From Siphonodentalium dalli (Eukaryota > Mollusca > Scaphopoda > Gadilida > Siphonodentaliidae): 64,000 nt of DNA. The position numbers were made by a program, and so were the translations under genes. Where the stretch lies: the NCBI GenBank assembly GCA_032622095.1, contig CP136067.1:58383899-58447898 (forward strand). The letters run 5' to 3'. Below are positions 46,331-56,236 of the stretch, in pieces; position 1 is the stretch's first letter; each line of letters begins with the position of its first letter. Below the pieces are notes generated by a model. The model did no database searches. It was given only the letters and a program-made list of their open reading frames with translations, and had not been told where the DNA came from.

Positions 46331-49179
46331 GGTCTTCTACGCCTTAGCAGAAATGCATCCGTCAAATGTCGGGCTTTCAACATTCGAAGCCATATACAGA
46401 AGTTGTCCGGGTACGTCAGTGCATTAGATGAGTATGTGAATTGATGAACCATATATTGAGAAGTGGCTGTTTGGGAAGATCACCAGGTGTACACGTTGTT
46501 ATCCCCATTAGGTCACCAAAGCTGACAATACGCAGATAGATATGTCCTTCTGAAAGCTAGTATACGCATCGACCGAATACTTTTATAGTGTATCGCACAA
46601 GATGACGCATATACCCCATATGTAGCATCGGAATTATACCATAAGCTATACCACGAATGAAGCTCGCTAAGAATTCCAAGCTTTCGGAACATACACGTGA
46701 GCTGGAAACCGGCATATGAATTGTTTGAAACATTCCGATTAGTGGCACCCTTCTACAAAGAAGGGTAGTGAACTGTTGTTGTGAGTGAGATAGATTAATC
46801 TGACGAAGAGACGGAAACGAGTCTAGATAATGCTGAATGTGGCAATTCAGAATAAGCTCAGGTACTGTTGTTTTGATTCTTGGAAGTCATAATATGACTA
46901 TTCGGCGCACCTATATATGGTTACGGCCAATATGAGCCCTTAGTGGAGAATAGATTTTGAAATGCCACATCGCGATTGTGGGTTTTCATCCTTCCAAAAG
47001 GCTACGACTTACATTGGAACTAATAGATGGCTTATATTATGTACCGTTTCGTTTATACAAATCATTGTTATGACAAAAAGTTGAAATTAGTATGTGATAA
47101 TATCGGCTTCTCTTCAATTTCTGCCCGCCAGTTTGGCCGCCATATTGACTGTGAGTACCACTTGCCAAACCCTAATGAATAATTCATACATATCAACATG
47201 TAATGGTGGGTAGAAATCGCGAAACAATAACGCCCATCCTAAGAAAGTAAAGGGATGTGGGCGTGTTTTCAAATTTCGGTCGCCATTTTGGCCGCCATCT
47301 TCGATTTGGAAAACCGTTTCTTGCATGAGATGTAAGGTAATTACTTCACCTCAGTATTTCCAACTCAACTGTACGCATGGATGGAGTTGTCTCGACAATA
47401 ATGCCCAATGATGTGAATATGAGGGAATTTCGGTGATTTTTCAAAATCTGTCCGCCATTGTGGGCGCCATTTTGGATTTGGGGGACTTTTATTTAGATAT
47501 GGTACAAGGAAAGTTCTTCGCCTAAGTGTTCCCAACTTACAATAGTAAGCAGGTGTGGAGTTGTCATGACAATAATGCTCACTGATGTTAAAATCAGCGA
47601 TTTTCGGCGATTTTTTATTTCTGATGGCCATTTTGGCCGCCATCTTGGATTTGGGTAAATATTCCTCAACTCAGGTATAAGAGGAATCCTAGCTCGAGTA
47701 TCTCCTGCAAATATATATATGCATGGGTGTTGTTATAATAGCAATAACATTCATTGATTCGAAACATAACATCGCGTTATTAACGGAGATTCGGCTTTGA
47801 CCTATGATACCGGCATTTGGGAAAACGTGATATCGGACAAAAATATCCCGCAATGAATGCATCTTATGGTCCCCATGTGTTCGCCAATGACTCCTCTATA
47901 TGATAAATGTATAACATGACGCAAAAATTCTAACATTTTCCCACAGAGACAAACGAAAGGTGGTAACATGTAAGAAAAACAGCATATTTTCACATTTCGG
48001 CGGCCATCTTGGCCACCATCTTGGATTCTGGTGTCGGATTTTTTGCCAATTTGTAAGAGTTGTATATTATCACAACGAATCGACCGGAAAACAAGACGCA
48101 TGTGCTATCATCTTTACTATAATGGCGATCAAAGAGACCTGGTGCATTTAAAACAAATGGCCGCCATTTAAAACAAATGGTCTCTGCGGCCACTTTTGTT
48201 CTTGTTAACAAGTGAAAAAAATTAGAGGAGACCTTAAGGAAGAAAATTAGTGGGGTGAAGTTAAGTCCTGGGGGGGGGGGGGTGCAGAGGTCGACCAATA
48301 TCTCCTGGACTATATAAAAACTTCAGTAGATTTAAACACTGTTTTATAATATGATATATTCTAATGCATGGGCGTTCATGTACGTTATATGATATATAAA
48401 TCTAAGAAAATTCTTTGACTATTTGTCTTATCAGAATACGTAGACGTCGAAATAATTGTTTGTCTTTAGTGTTGAGCAGTTCACTCATAACTATTACATT
48501 TGGTTTTGCTGTGAATTCTATTGGCAAGAGACGGATTCTTGATTCTTTAAATTTATCGCATTTGAATAGATAATATAATTCATCGCCAACGTCTTCAGAA
48601 GAACATAACGTGCAACTTAATTCGTTCATCAATTTCGATGTCATGCCATCTACCCACTTCGACTGGGAGTTTATGGTTGCATGTTCGAAATTTGCATAAT
48701 GTTGTTCTGTCATTTTCATTCGTACAGTCTAGATAGTCTTCAAACTGAAATTGTGTTTGTATATTCGATAAATGGTACCTCTACTAGACTTATCAATATC
48801 GGTCGACCAAGACGAAATAAAATTATCTATCAAGCAACATCTTATGTAATCAATTAATTGGTCTACATTTTGTATACGTTCAGCTCCCCATAAGTGCGAT
48901 TGGCCACATTCTTCAGGGAAACACAACTCGTTTTCGTTTGAAACACGTATCGTTTAGGCTAGCTTATAAAGTGATTTACTATATATGCAATCGTCACTGT
49001 TTATAATTTACACCAAAACTTAACCATTCGTACTTTGATCAGTATAGTAAGTGGCAGTCGACCGCTTTCGCCATACACCATGTAATTAGAGGTGCTAGGT
49101 TTTAATCTGAGGATATGCTTAATGAATTTCTATGTAAGTTTTCAACAATGTCGTTGTTTGCGCATCCCCATACTTCACA

Positions 49180-49184
49180 CCCAT
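49180..49184. other. Target-site duplication of Ty3 element, left
   Basis: CCCAT directly precedes the 5' LTR; the matching CCCAT follows the 3' LTR at 54195-54199. Confidence 0.95.
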
Positions 49185-49337
49185 TGATAGACTTTGGACT
49201 TATACTACGCGTTGTTATGTACCCTGTTGGTTGAGACCAGATTATTATTGGCTAGAATATATTCCTCTTGTTTGCCAATGCTCGTTGTTACATCAGCACA
49301 ATTCCTCCATAATAAGTTATATTCACCAAACATAACA
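49185..49337 (+). repeat. 5' LTR of Ty3/gypsy element
   Basis: A 153-bp LTR starting TGATAGAC and ending CATAACA, with canonical TG...CA ends. It is identical base for base to the 3' LTR. Confidence 0.97.
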
Positions 49338-49355
49338 TGGCGTCGTCGACGGGAT
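49338..49355 (+). promoter_or_regulatory. Primer binding site
   Basis: TGGCGTCGTCGACGGGAT directly follows the 5' LTR with no spacer. Its complement ends in CCA and reads like a tRNA T-arm and acceptor 3' end. The tRNA identity was not assigned. Confidence 0.85.
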
Positions 49356-49463
49356 GTGTAAGCGTTTGAATTATATGATCGCAAAACCACAGTTGGCTTA
49401 TAACAAAGGTTGAATTGACTAAGATCGGACAATTTTGTTTGACTCAGAACAAAGGGGCACACG

Positions 49464-52400
49464 ATGGGTGATCCTCCAGATTTCAATTTCGCCACGTCGA
49501 GGTTAATGCCAGACAAATTGGACATATCAGTGGACCGAGGTGAAGCTTTCAACATTTGGGCCCAAAGATGGGCGGATTTTGCTCAGCTGTCAAAACTCAA
49601 TGGTCAACCCGCCGATGTTCAAATGGCTATTTTACGGTCATGTCTGGCCAACGATACCCTCAAAGTAGCGATGAATTTGAATTTGTCCGCTGACAAGAAA
49701 GATAAACCTCAGGAAGTTGTGAAAGCATTGCAACGTCACATAATCGGACAGGTTAATGTTGTGATAGAGCGTCGCAATTTTAACATGCGAATGCAACAAG
49801 AAGGGGAACAATTCGACGATTTGTTAACTGACTTACGAGAATTAACAAAAACCTGTGACTTTTGTGAGACATGTCAAGAATCGTTACTGCGAGACCGGAT
49901 CGTGACTGGTATTCGTGATTCAGATACAGTCGAAAAGTTACTAGCGCAGAAGGATCTGAGCTTGGAGCAAGCCATCGATATATGTAGAGCTGACGAGGCT
50001 GCAAAGCGTCATTGTCAAGAAATTACAAGTGCTGTTGGTGGCCTGGATGTCAATGTCATGTCACAATATCGACGTAAGAAATCTAAATTTTTAAAACCAA
50101 GCAAGAAATCGACAGATGCGACTGATAATGGTGATAGTGCGACTTGCATTCGGTGCACTAAAAAACATTCTGACTCAAGTCGGTGTCCTGCTGCTAACAC
50201 AAATTGTGCTGTCTGTCGGCAGAAAGGTCACTGGGCGAAATCAACAATATGTCCCGGTGCATTAGGCAGTCAACATCGACAACAGTTTTCAGCCATCCGA
50301 TTTGGACAATTGCTTGCTAAAATAAATGACCAACGCATGCATGCTAAGTTGAAATATAGGCGGTCCCCAACCATTGACATTGAAGTTGGTGGTGATATTG
50401 CCAATGGGTCAATAATAAAAACAGTACCTGATTCTGGAGCTGAAGGTAGTGCATGTGGACTAGATGTTTTAAATAAACTGAACATCGATATCGCAAATCT
50501 TCGACCACCTACCATATCACTGAAAGCAGCTGACGAACATGAAATCGAACAATTAGGCGAATTTGATGCAGTGCTTAAGTGTGGTTCATCTGAATGCACA
50601 GAGACTATACACGTGTTAAATGGAACCAAAGGCCTCTACATGTCGTGGTTTGCGTCTCGTACACTTGGCATATTACCGAGGGACTATCCTGCCCAATGTG
50701 TTAACACAGAGGCATGTTCGACATCTTCAAAAAGCACGAAACCCATATCTAAAATACCCGACCATTTGGATGTGAGGTGTGGAAATTCAGTGACCGACCA
50801 TTCGCATGTGAGGTGCGAAAAAGAAACTAAAGAACATTTGGACATGAGGTGCGAAAAACCAGGGACCGATCGTTTAGATGTGAGGTGCGAGAAAGCACTG
50901 ATCGACCATTCAGATGCGAGCTATGGAAATCGTATACCGAATAGCGATAATACACCATTTTTCATCGCAAATGGTCCTGAACAACATTCCTCATCTGTGA
51001 ATCGACAAAGAATCACTGATACTCACGATAATACACACTTTAACAAACTTCAAGCTGGACTATCTGATATATCGCCCACAGACCATTCGCGTGTGACTAC
51101 AAAGAATGTCTTAAATGGGTCACAGGTAGCCAACATTCGTGATCAGTTGATCAAGGAGTTTCCGAGCGTATTCGATGGAGTGATCAGAACAATGCCAGAT
51201 GAAGAATTTAAGATAGAAATCGAGGACAATGCATCGCCAGTTTGTATTAGCGCTCCAAGGACAGTGCCATACGCATATCGCGAAAAGCTTCAGAACAAGC
51301 TTGAAGACATGGTACGTGATAAGATCATCATCCAGGTCACCGAGCCGACTGAATGGTGTGCGCCAATAGTGGTCGTAACAAAAAAATCGTCTGATGATAT
51401 CCGAGTTTGCGTTGATTTTACTAAACTGAACAAATATGTAAAACGTGAGAGGTATAATTCACCATGCCCACAGGAAGCCGTAGCAGACATGGCCGCCTCT
51501 AATGCTCGATTTTTTGCATCTCTTGACTGTTTGAGTGGATATTGGCAATGTCCACTGGCATCAGAATCACAGCATTTGACCACGTTTATCACGCCTTTTG
51601 GTAGATTTATGTTCTTGCGTGCACCTTTCGGAATATGCTCTATCTCAGAACATTATAACAGACGTATGGATAATGCACTTGCTGGGTTACCTCGATACAG
51701 GAAAGTCGTCGATGATTTGATCGCGTACGACGACACTCTGGCCGATCATGTCACACACGTTCGCCAAATACTTGCAAGATGTAGAGACCGTGGGATATCT
51801 CTGAATGCAGACAAGTTTCACGTTGCTGAACAGGAAATCGATTTCTGTGGATATCGATTAAGTGGATCAGGTTACACAATCAATCCAGAGGTCACAGAAT
51901 CTATCCGCAATTTCCCTATACCTAAGAACATTACAGACTTGCGATCGTTCTTCGGACTAGCCAACCAACTCGCTGGTTTCACGGATAAAATCGCCACACA
52001 TCTTGACAAGTTAAGGCCGTTGTTAAAGTCACACAATGACTTTGTTTGGAATTCTATACACGACCAGGCTTTTAAGGATTCTCGCATTATGCTTTCAACA
52101 GCACCGGTTTTATCCTATTATGATCCAAAACGGCCAACATCGCTACATGTTGACGCGAGTCGTTTAAATGGACTAGGATTCGTTCTGTTCCAAAAGGATA
52201 CCGAAACTGGAAATTGGCATCTGATTCAGGCAGGATCGCGTTTCCTGTCAGACGCGGAATCCCGATACGCAATGATCGAGCTTGAGATGCTTGGTGCCGT
52301 TTGGGCAGTCCAAAAGTGCCAAATTTTTCTTGAAGGCCTCTCGAATTTTGATATTGTTACTGATCATCGACCTTTATTGCCAATCATGAACAGTTATCAT

Positions 52401-53930
52401 TTATCGGACATAGACAATCCCCGACTACAAAGATTAAGGATGAAATTAATGCGGTACCGGTTCACTACTCTATGGACCCCGGGGACCAAACTATGCGCTG
52501 CTGATGCGATGTCTCGATATCCGACAACAGAACCTACTGATGACGATCAAGTTCTGGAACAGGAAGTCGAGTATAGTTTACAAGCATTGCGGTTATCAGC
52601 GATAAATCAACGTGGTGAAATGGCAGATCTTCATCTTGAAGCAGTAAAGGACGCGTCCGTAAACGATGATGAATATCAGCAGCTGTACCATGTCGTGCAA
52701 AATGGGTTTCCGAATAATAAGAATGACTTACCAATTCTTGTACGTTCATATTGGTACATGCGCGACCGCCTGTCAATCGATAATGGATTTGTTGTTTGTG
52801 GTTGTCGTCTAGTCATTCCAAATGCTATGAGAAAGTCTATACTCGAGAAACTTCATGATAGTCACCAGGGAATTGAACGCACAAAACGGAGAGCTCGTCT
52901 TGTCGTTTACTGGCCAAGGATCGACAGCGATATTGAGAGAATAGTTCGATCGTGTTCGTCTTGTGCTAAAAATCTACCGTCTCATTGCAAGGAACCACTC
53001 CAACGCCACACCGACCCTACGCGTGTGTTTGAGCACATGTGCTCCGATTTGTTTACATGTAATGGTTGCATGTATCTGATTATCACGGATGTGAAGTCTG
53101 GTTGGCCATCCGTGTTTGGTCTTGGTAAAGACACCACTTCCAGTGCTCTCATCGAATCATTCAGGAAGACATTTGTAGATACAGCTGTTCCAACCATATT
53201 ATACACAGACAATGGCCCACAATACACATCACGATTGTTCCAAATGTTTCTAGTAGACTGGGGAGTTAAACAGATCACGTCTTCTCCGCACTACCCACAG
53301 TCTAACTCCTATGCTGAGGCAAGTGTGAAAGCTATGAAGTCGCTACTCAAAGCGAGCTATTGCGAACGAAAAAGGTCTGTGGACATGGACAAATGGTTGA
53401 AAGGATTGTTACAGTGGCGCAACACACCTCGCTCTAATGGATGTTCTCCAGCTCAAATTGTGTTCGGCCACCCCTCTAGGGACACACTACCAATCCACAA
53501 GCGCGCATTTGCCCCAGAATGGCAAAAATCCATCAAAGCCGCAGACAAGAAAGATCGTATGGAAAACGAGAAGATTGAACGTAGATACAACGCATCCGCT
53601 CATGCCATACCACCACTAACCGTTGGCGCGAAAGTCGCAATTCAGAGCCATAATACTAAACGGTGGGATATTTATGGGACTGTAACGGAAGTTGGCCATA
53701 ATCGTGACTATCTTGTTAAGTTACCGTCCGGACGGGTTTGGAGAAGAAACCGGCGATTCTTACGGAAAAGATATCCGATTGTAGAGAACAGCGGTAAGCC
53801 AACAGCAAATACACAGATCATAGCAGACCCGCCTGTTAATCAAAACGGTACTCCCGCGTCTGAAAATATAGCCACAAGACGAAGCCAACGAGATCGGAAT
53901 CCTCCGAAACGGTTAATTGAAGAGATATGA
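49464..53930 (+). CDS. Gag-Pol polyprotein of Ty3/gypsy retrotransposon
   Basis: 1,488 residues from an ATG 126 bp after the LTR, without a break. Gag-like region about 1-200. Zinc knuckles CIRC...H...C (228-241) and CAVCRQKGHW...C (248-263, with C248/C251/H256/C263). Aspartic protease with DSGAEG at 323-328. A linker with a 12-residue repeat lies at about 433-487. Reverse transcriptase about 580-800, with VDF (D651), LDCLSGYWQ (D688) and catalytic VVDD (748-751). RNase H about 890-1010, with D897, E939 and D967. Integrase with an HHCC finger (H1131, H1134, C1164, C1167) and a D-D-35-E core (D1195, D1249, E1285). A GPY/F-like C-terminal module (GRVWRRNRRFLR) is near 1423-1434. All catalytic residues are present. 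Gag and Pol are in one frame, so no frameshift is needed. Confidence 0.97.
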   Translation: MGDPPDFNFATSRLMPDKLDISVDRGEAFNIWAQRWADFAQLSKLNGQPADVQMAILRSCLANDTLKVAMNLNLSADKKDKPQEVVKALQRHIIGQVNVVIERRNFNMRMQQEGEQFDDLLTDLRELTKTCDFCETCQESLLRDRIVTGIRDSDTVEKLLAQKDLSLEQAIDICRADEAAKRHCQEITSAVGGLDVNVMSQYRRKKSKFLKPSKKSTDATDNGDSATCIRCTKKHSDSSRCPAANTNCAVCRQKGHWAKSTICPGALGSQHRQQFSAIRFGQLLAKINDQRMHAKLKYRRSPTIDIEVGGDIANGSIIKTVPDSGAEGSACGLDVLNKLNIDIANLRPPTISLKAADEHEIEQLGEFDAVLKCGSSECTETIHVLNGTKGLYMSWFASRTLGILPRDYPAQCVNTEACSTSSKSTKPISKIPDHLDVRCGNSVTDHSHVRCEKETKEHLDMRCEKPGTDRLDVRCEKALIDHSDASYGNRIPNSDNTPFFIANGPEQHSSSVNRQRITDTHDNTHFNKLQAGLSDISPTDHSRVTTKNVLNGSQVANIRDQLIKEFPSVFDGVIRTMPDEEFKIEIEDNASPVCISAPRTVPYAYREKLQNKLEDMVRDKIIIQVTEPTEWCAPIVVVTKKSSDDIRVCVDFTKLNKYVKRERYNSPCPQEAVADMAASNARFFASLDCLSGYWQCPLASESQHLTTFITPFGRFMFLRAPFGICSISEHYNRRMDNALAGLPRYRKVVDDLIAYDDTLADHVTHVRQILARCRDRGISLNADKFHVAEQEIDFCGYRLSGSGYTINPEVTESIRNFPIPKNITDLRSFFGLANQLAGFTDKIATHLDKLRPLLKSHNDFVWNSIHDQAFKDSRIMLSTAPVLSYYDPKRPTSLHVDASRLNGLGFVLFQKDTETGNWHLIQAGSRFLSDAESRYAMIELEMLGAVWAVQKCQIFLEGLSNFDIVTDHRPLLPIMNSYHLSDIDNPRLQRLRMKLMRYRFTTLWTPGTKLCAADAMSRYPTTEPTDDDQVLEQEVEYSLQALRLSAINQRGEMADLHLEAVKDASVNDDEYQQLYHVVQNGFPNNKNDLPILVRSYWYMRDRLSIDNGFVVCGCRLVIPNAMRKSILEKLHDSHQGIERTKRRARLVVYWPRIDSDIERIVRSCSSCAKNLPSHCKEPLQRHTDPTRVFEHMCSDLFTCNGCMYLIITDVKSGWPSVFGLGKDTTSSALIESFRKTFVDTAVPTILYTDNGPQYTSRLFQMFLVDWGVKQITSSPHYPQSNSYAEASVKAMKSLLKASYCERKRSVDMDKWLKGLLQWRNTPRSNGCSPAQIVFGHPSRDTLPIHKRAFAPEWQKSIKAADKKDRMENEKIERRYNASAHAIPPLTVGAKVAIQSHNTKRWDIYGTVTEVGHNRDYLVKLPSGRVWRRNRRFLRKRYPIVENSGKPTANTQIIADPPVNQNGTPASENIATRRSQRDRNPPKRLIEEI

Positions 53931-53996
53931 CTCTCAGGGTGATAAACGTTACTTCGACAACAGTGGATACGAGAGAGGAGATTATGAACTTAATTT

Positions 53997-54048
53997 CGGA
54001 AGGGAGGTGATAGATTGATGGACTTAATCTCGGAAGGGAGATGATAGA
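53997..54048 (+). repeat. Duplicated polypurine tract / LTR start
   Basis: CGGAAGGGAGGTGATAGA (53997-54014) recurs as CGGAAGGGAGATGATAGA (54031-54048), a 34-bp period. Only the second is followed by the LTR body. Purine-rich GGAAGGGAG is the expected plus-strand primer, so two candidate tracts exist. Confidence 0.85.
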
Positions 54049-54194
54049 CTTTGGACTTATACTACGCGTTGTTATGTACCCTGTTGGTTGAGACCAGATT
54101 ATTATTGGCTAGAATATATTCCTCTTGTTTGCCAATGCTCGTTGTTACATCAGCACAATTCCTCCATAATAAGTTATATTCACCAAACATAACA
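54042..54194 (+). repeat. 3' LTR of Ty3/gypsy element
   Basis: 153 bp, identical to the 5' LTR, followed by the CCCAT duplication at 54195-54199. Confidence 0.97.
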
Positions 54195-55024
54195 CCCATC
54201 GAAAGCAATAGGCGAAACAAGGGTGTCGAATAAATAAAACATATTCCTTATTGAGAGGCAATTTTTTCTGGCTTTTCCAATTAAGTCGAACATGACTTTT
54301 GTCGCATTTTCGATTAGTGTTACTTTTGCAGCTGAAAAAGAGCCCGAACATTTAAAATTTATACCCAAATAATTAAAGTTTTGTACTCTCTCAATTTCGT
54401 GGTCGCCAAAGTTGAAAATACGGGTTTTTGGCACAATTCGTCCAGATAACATTAATATTTTGGTCTTTCCAACATTAACGTGTAATTTCCATTTTTCGCA
54501 GTACTCTTTGAATCGGTTTAAATGTTTTTGGAGTTGTCTGGGGCCGTCTGCTAAAATCACAGTATCGTCTGCGTATAGAATTAGAAAGAGGTTCATAAAA
54601 TTATCAAGTTTGATTTCCAATTCTCTTCCAATTTTGTTCAGACTTTTAACGTTTGTATTATCCATGAAGGTTTGTAGATCATTTAGAAAAATGGAAAATA
54701 ATAGAGGGGATAAGTTTTAACCTTGCCTAACTACTTGAAGGCATGGGAAATAATCAGATTTATTGCCATGAACTTTGACACTAGATTTTATGTTTCTATA
54801 CATGTTTTTAACAACTTTGTAACAACTTGTAAAAACTTTCCCATTTATTCCGCTCTGCATCATTTTGAGCCATAGTCCAGGACGCCACACTCTATCAAAC
54901 GCCTTTTCAAAATCAATGAAACCACATATTAGTCTCGTTTTAAGTTTTTTCGATATATCACTTAATATATGAAGGATAAAAATATGATCTAAAGTCGAAT
55001 AATTTTTACGAAAACCGGTTTGAT

Positions 55025-55297
55025 AGTTTTAACATATTTTATTGTTTCATTAATGTACAAATGAGATTGGGGCACAAGTTATACAACATAGATAGCTCCT
55101 CTCCCCATACAGTTACAACATATTATTTTGATAACAAGATGGTATATAATATGTTTAAATTGTTTATGTGTTACCAGATCCAGGTTCGATATGTGAATTA
55201 TTTTGGTTTGATTACTGATTGTTGACATTGGAGAAACGCGTTTCTTAGTTTAGTAGCTTTGTGTTACAAAATGATGGCGATTGCGCGTGGCGATGAC
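55025..55297 (-). mobile_element. Short LINE-tail or SINE insertion inside the LINE
   Basis: CCGGTTTGAT flanks the segment on both sides (55015-55024 and 55298-55307), a 10-bp target duplication. On the minus strand the insert ends GAAACAATAAAATATGTT followed by AAAACT, the form of a LINE 3' end. No coding content. It interrupts the RT fingers/palm region of the host LINE. Confidence 0.85.
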
Positions 55298-55894
55298 CCG
55301 GTTTGATTCTGCAGTAGGATGTCGTTTTCTTAAATGAAAACATTAAGTCTATTTGAGAGAATTTTTGTGAATAATTTACCAAAACAGCTCAACAGAGTAA
55401 TGGGTCTATAATTTTTGGGGTCCTTGGGGCTACCTTTATTTTTATACAAAGGTATAATCGTTCCGATTAACCATTCTTCAGGTACACATCCTGAGTCTAA
55501 AATCTTATTAAATAGTTTGTGATATATATCCAGCAATCGTGGTGATGATGCCTTAAGATATTCATTTAAAATGTTATCGTGGCCGCTCGATTTACTATTT
55601 TTCAGAGTTCTTAGTGCTGTATCTATTTCTTCCCTACCGATTGCCTTTTTTAAATTTGTGTCGGTTGTTCCAGGATTTGGTAATAAAAGATCCCGCGAGG
55701 CTCTGTCTTCGTGATCAGAATTTATATTGCGGAAGAATATCGTTAATTCTGAAATGTCGAAAGTCATGTTTTCGCGGAAATGGTCGAAACTAAAATGTCG
55801 CATATTAAAAATTGGCAGTTCGGGATGAGTAGAAGGACTATATTTTTTTCTAAATAGCTCACTGTTTTGGCTATATATCTATTGATAATGAACA

Positions 55895-56236
55895 TCAGTG
55901 TGTGGCCATTTGCTTTTTGGAACTATGTTCTGGCATGGGAGACCACGTTGGTAATGTAGTGAACTGGACCAAAAGATTTTTTGGCAAATCCTTTGAATTT
56001 CTAACATATTTAAGCAGTGGGATCGAGTTATGACTTTCCTGATTTCCCAGATATGTCAGTTGCAATGATATCTTGTCGTATTCTTGACATTTTGGTACGT
56101 ACGGTCTCACATATACATTCATATTTCTGAAGATATTCTCACTAAAATTGTCTGGAAAATAAAAAAAGGCCCAAACGAAGCTAGAAGCCAGGGTACTTTC
56201 ATATAATAACAATGAGAGTAACCAATATTCTTTCAT
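55895..56236 (-). CDS. Unidentified 113-codon frame
   Basis: Begins with a hydrophobic stretch (WLLSLLLYESTLASSFVW, about residues 5-22) that could be a signal or membrane segment, then a polar region. It lies just beyond the truncated 5' end of the minus-strand LINE and does not match its expected endonuclease. A chance frame is quite possible. Confidence 0.2.
   Translation of the reverse strand: MKEYWLLSLLLYESTLASSFVWAFFYFPDNFSENIFRNMNVYVRPYVPKCQEYDKISLQLTYLGNQESHNSIPLLKYVRNSKDLPKNLLVQFTTLPTWSPMPEHSSKKQMATH

Larger units (their letters stand above)
43312..48312. mobile_element. Large fold-back element 2 (5.0 kb)
   Basis: Termini TAGTCCAGGAGATATTGG...CCAATATCTCCTGGACTA are exact inverses, with TAT on both sides (43309-43311 and 48313-48315), a 3-bp target duplication. 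Arms of about 2.2 kb pair imperfectly from 43312-45500 with 46130-48312. GGCCGCCATNTTGG-type paired motifs recur at about 173-180 bp spacing (43391, 43564, 43925, 44101, 44274, 44437 on the left; mirrored on the right). The inner arms keep protein-like similarity to each other. A central spacer of about 600 bp carries a minus frame. The right arm has a ~60-bp insertion near 48230-48285 with a G run. Confidence 0.85.
49185..54194 (+). mobile_element. Intact Ty3/gypsy LTR retrotransposon (5,010 bp)
   Basis: Identical 153-bp LTRs, a perfect 5-bp duplication (CCCAT), a primer binding site, a purine-rich tract GGAAGGGAG before the 3' LTR, and one long gag-pol frame. All point to a recent, structurally complete insertion. 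No envelope frame is present. Its size, short LTRs and single frame resemble the Mag/Steamer-type elements known from bivalves, but lineage was not tested. It sits inside a minus-strand LINE. Confidence 0.95.
43135..55876 (-). mobile_element. 5'-truncated minus-strand LINE, interrupted by three elements
   Basis: LINE pieces are 55876-55298 (RT fingers: frame 55803-55330 with NYRPITLLSC-type motif), 55024-54195 (palm and thumb, YADD box in frame 54665-54180), 49184-48313 (C-terminal part with CTLC...C) and 43311-43135 (3' UTR ending near AATAAATGCATTGAAATTG). Removing the insertions leaves about 2.4 kb. The Ty3 element entered in the RT C-terminal region, and the two LINE flanks still read in the same frame across the junction. 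An in-frame TAA sits just before the NLSPLLFSIF motif (about 54717) and other stops occur, so the LINE was decaying. It lacks endonuclease. Clade is not assigned. Confidence 0.85.

Noticed and set aside
49338-49355. Possible tRNA gene
   Set aside because: Only the complement of a tRNA 3' end is present directly after an LTR, which is a primer binding site and not a gene.
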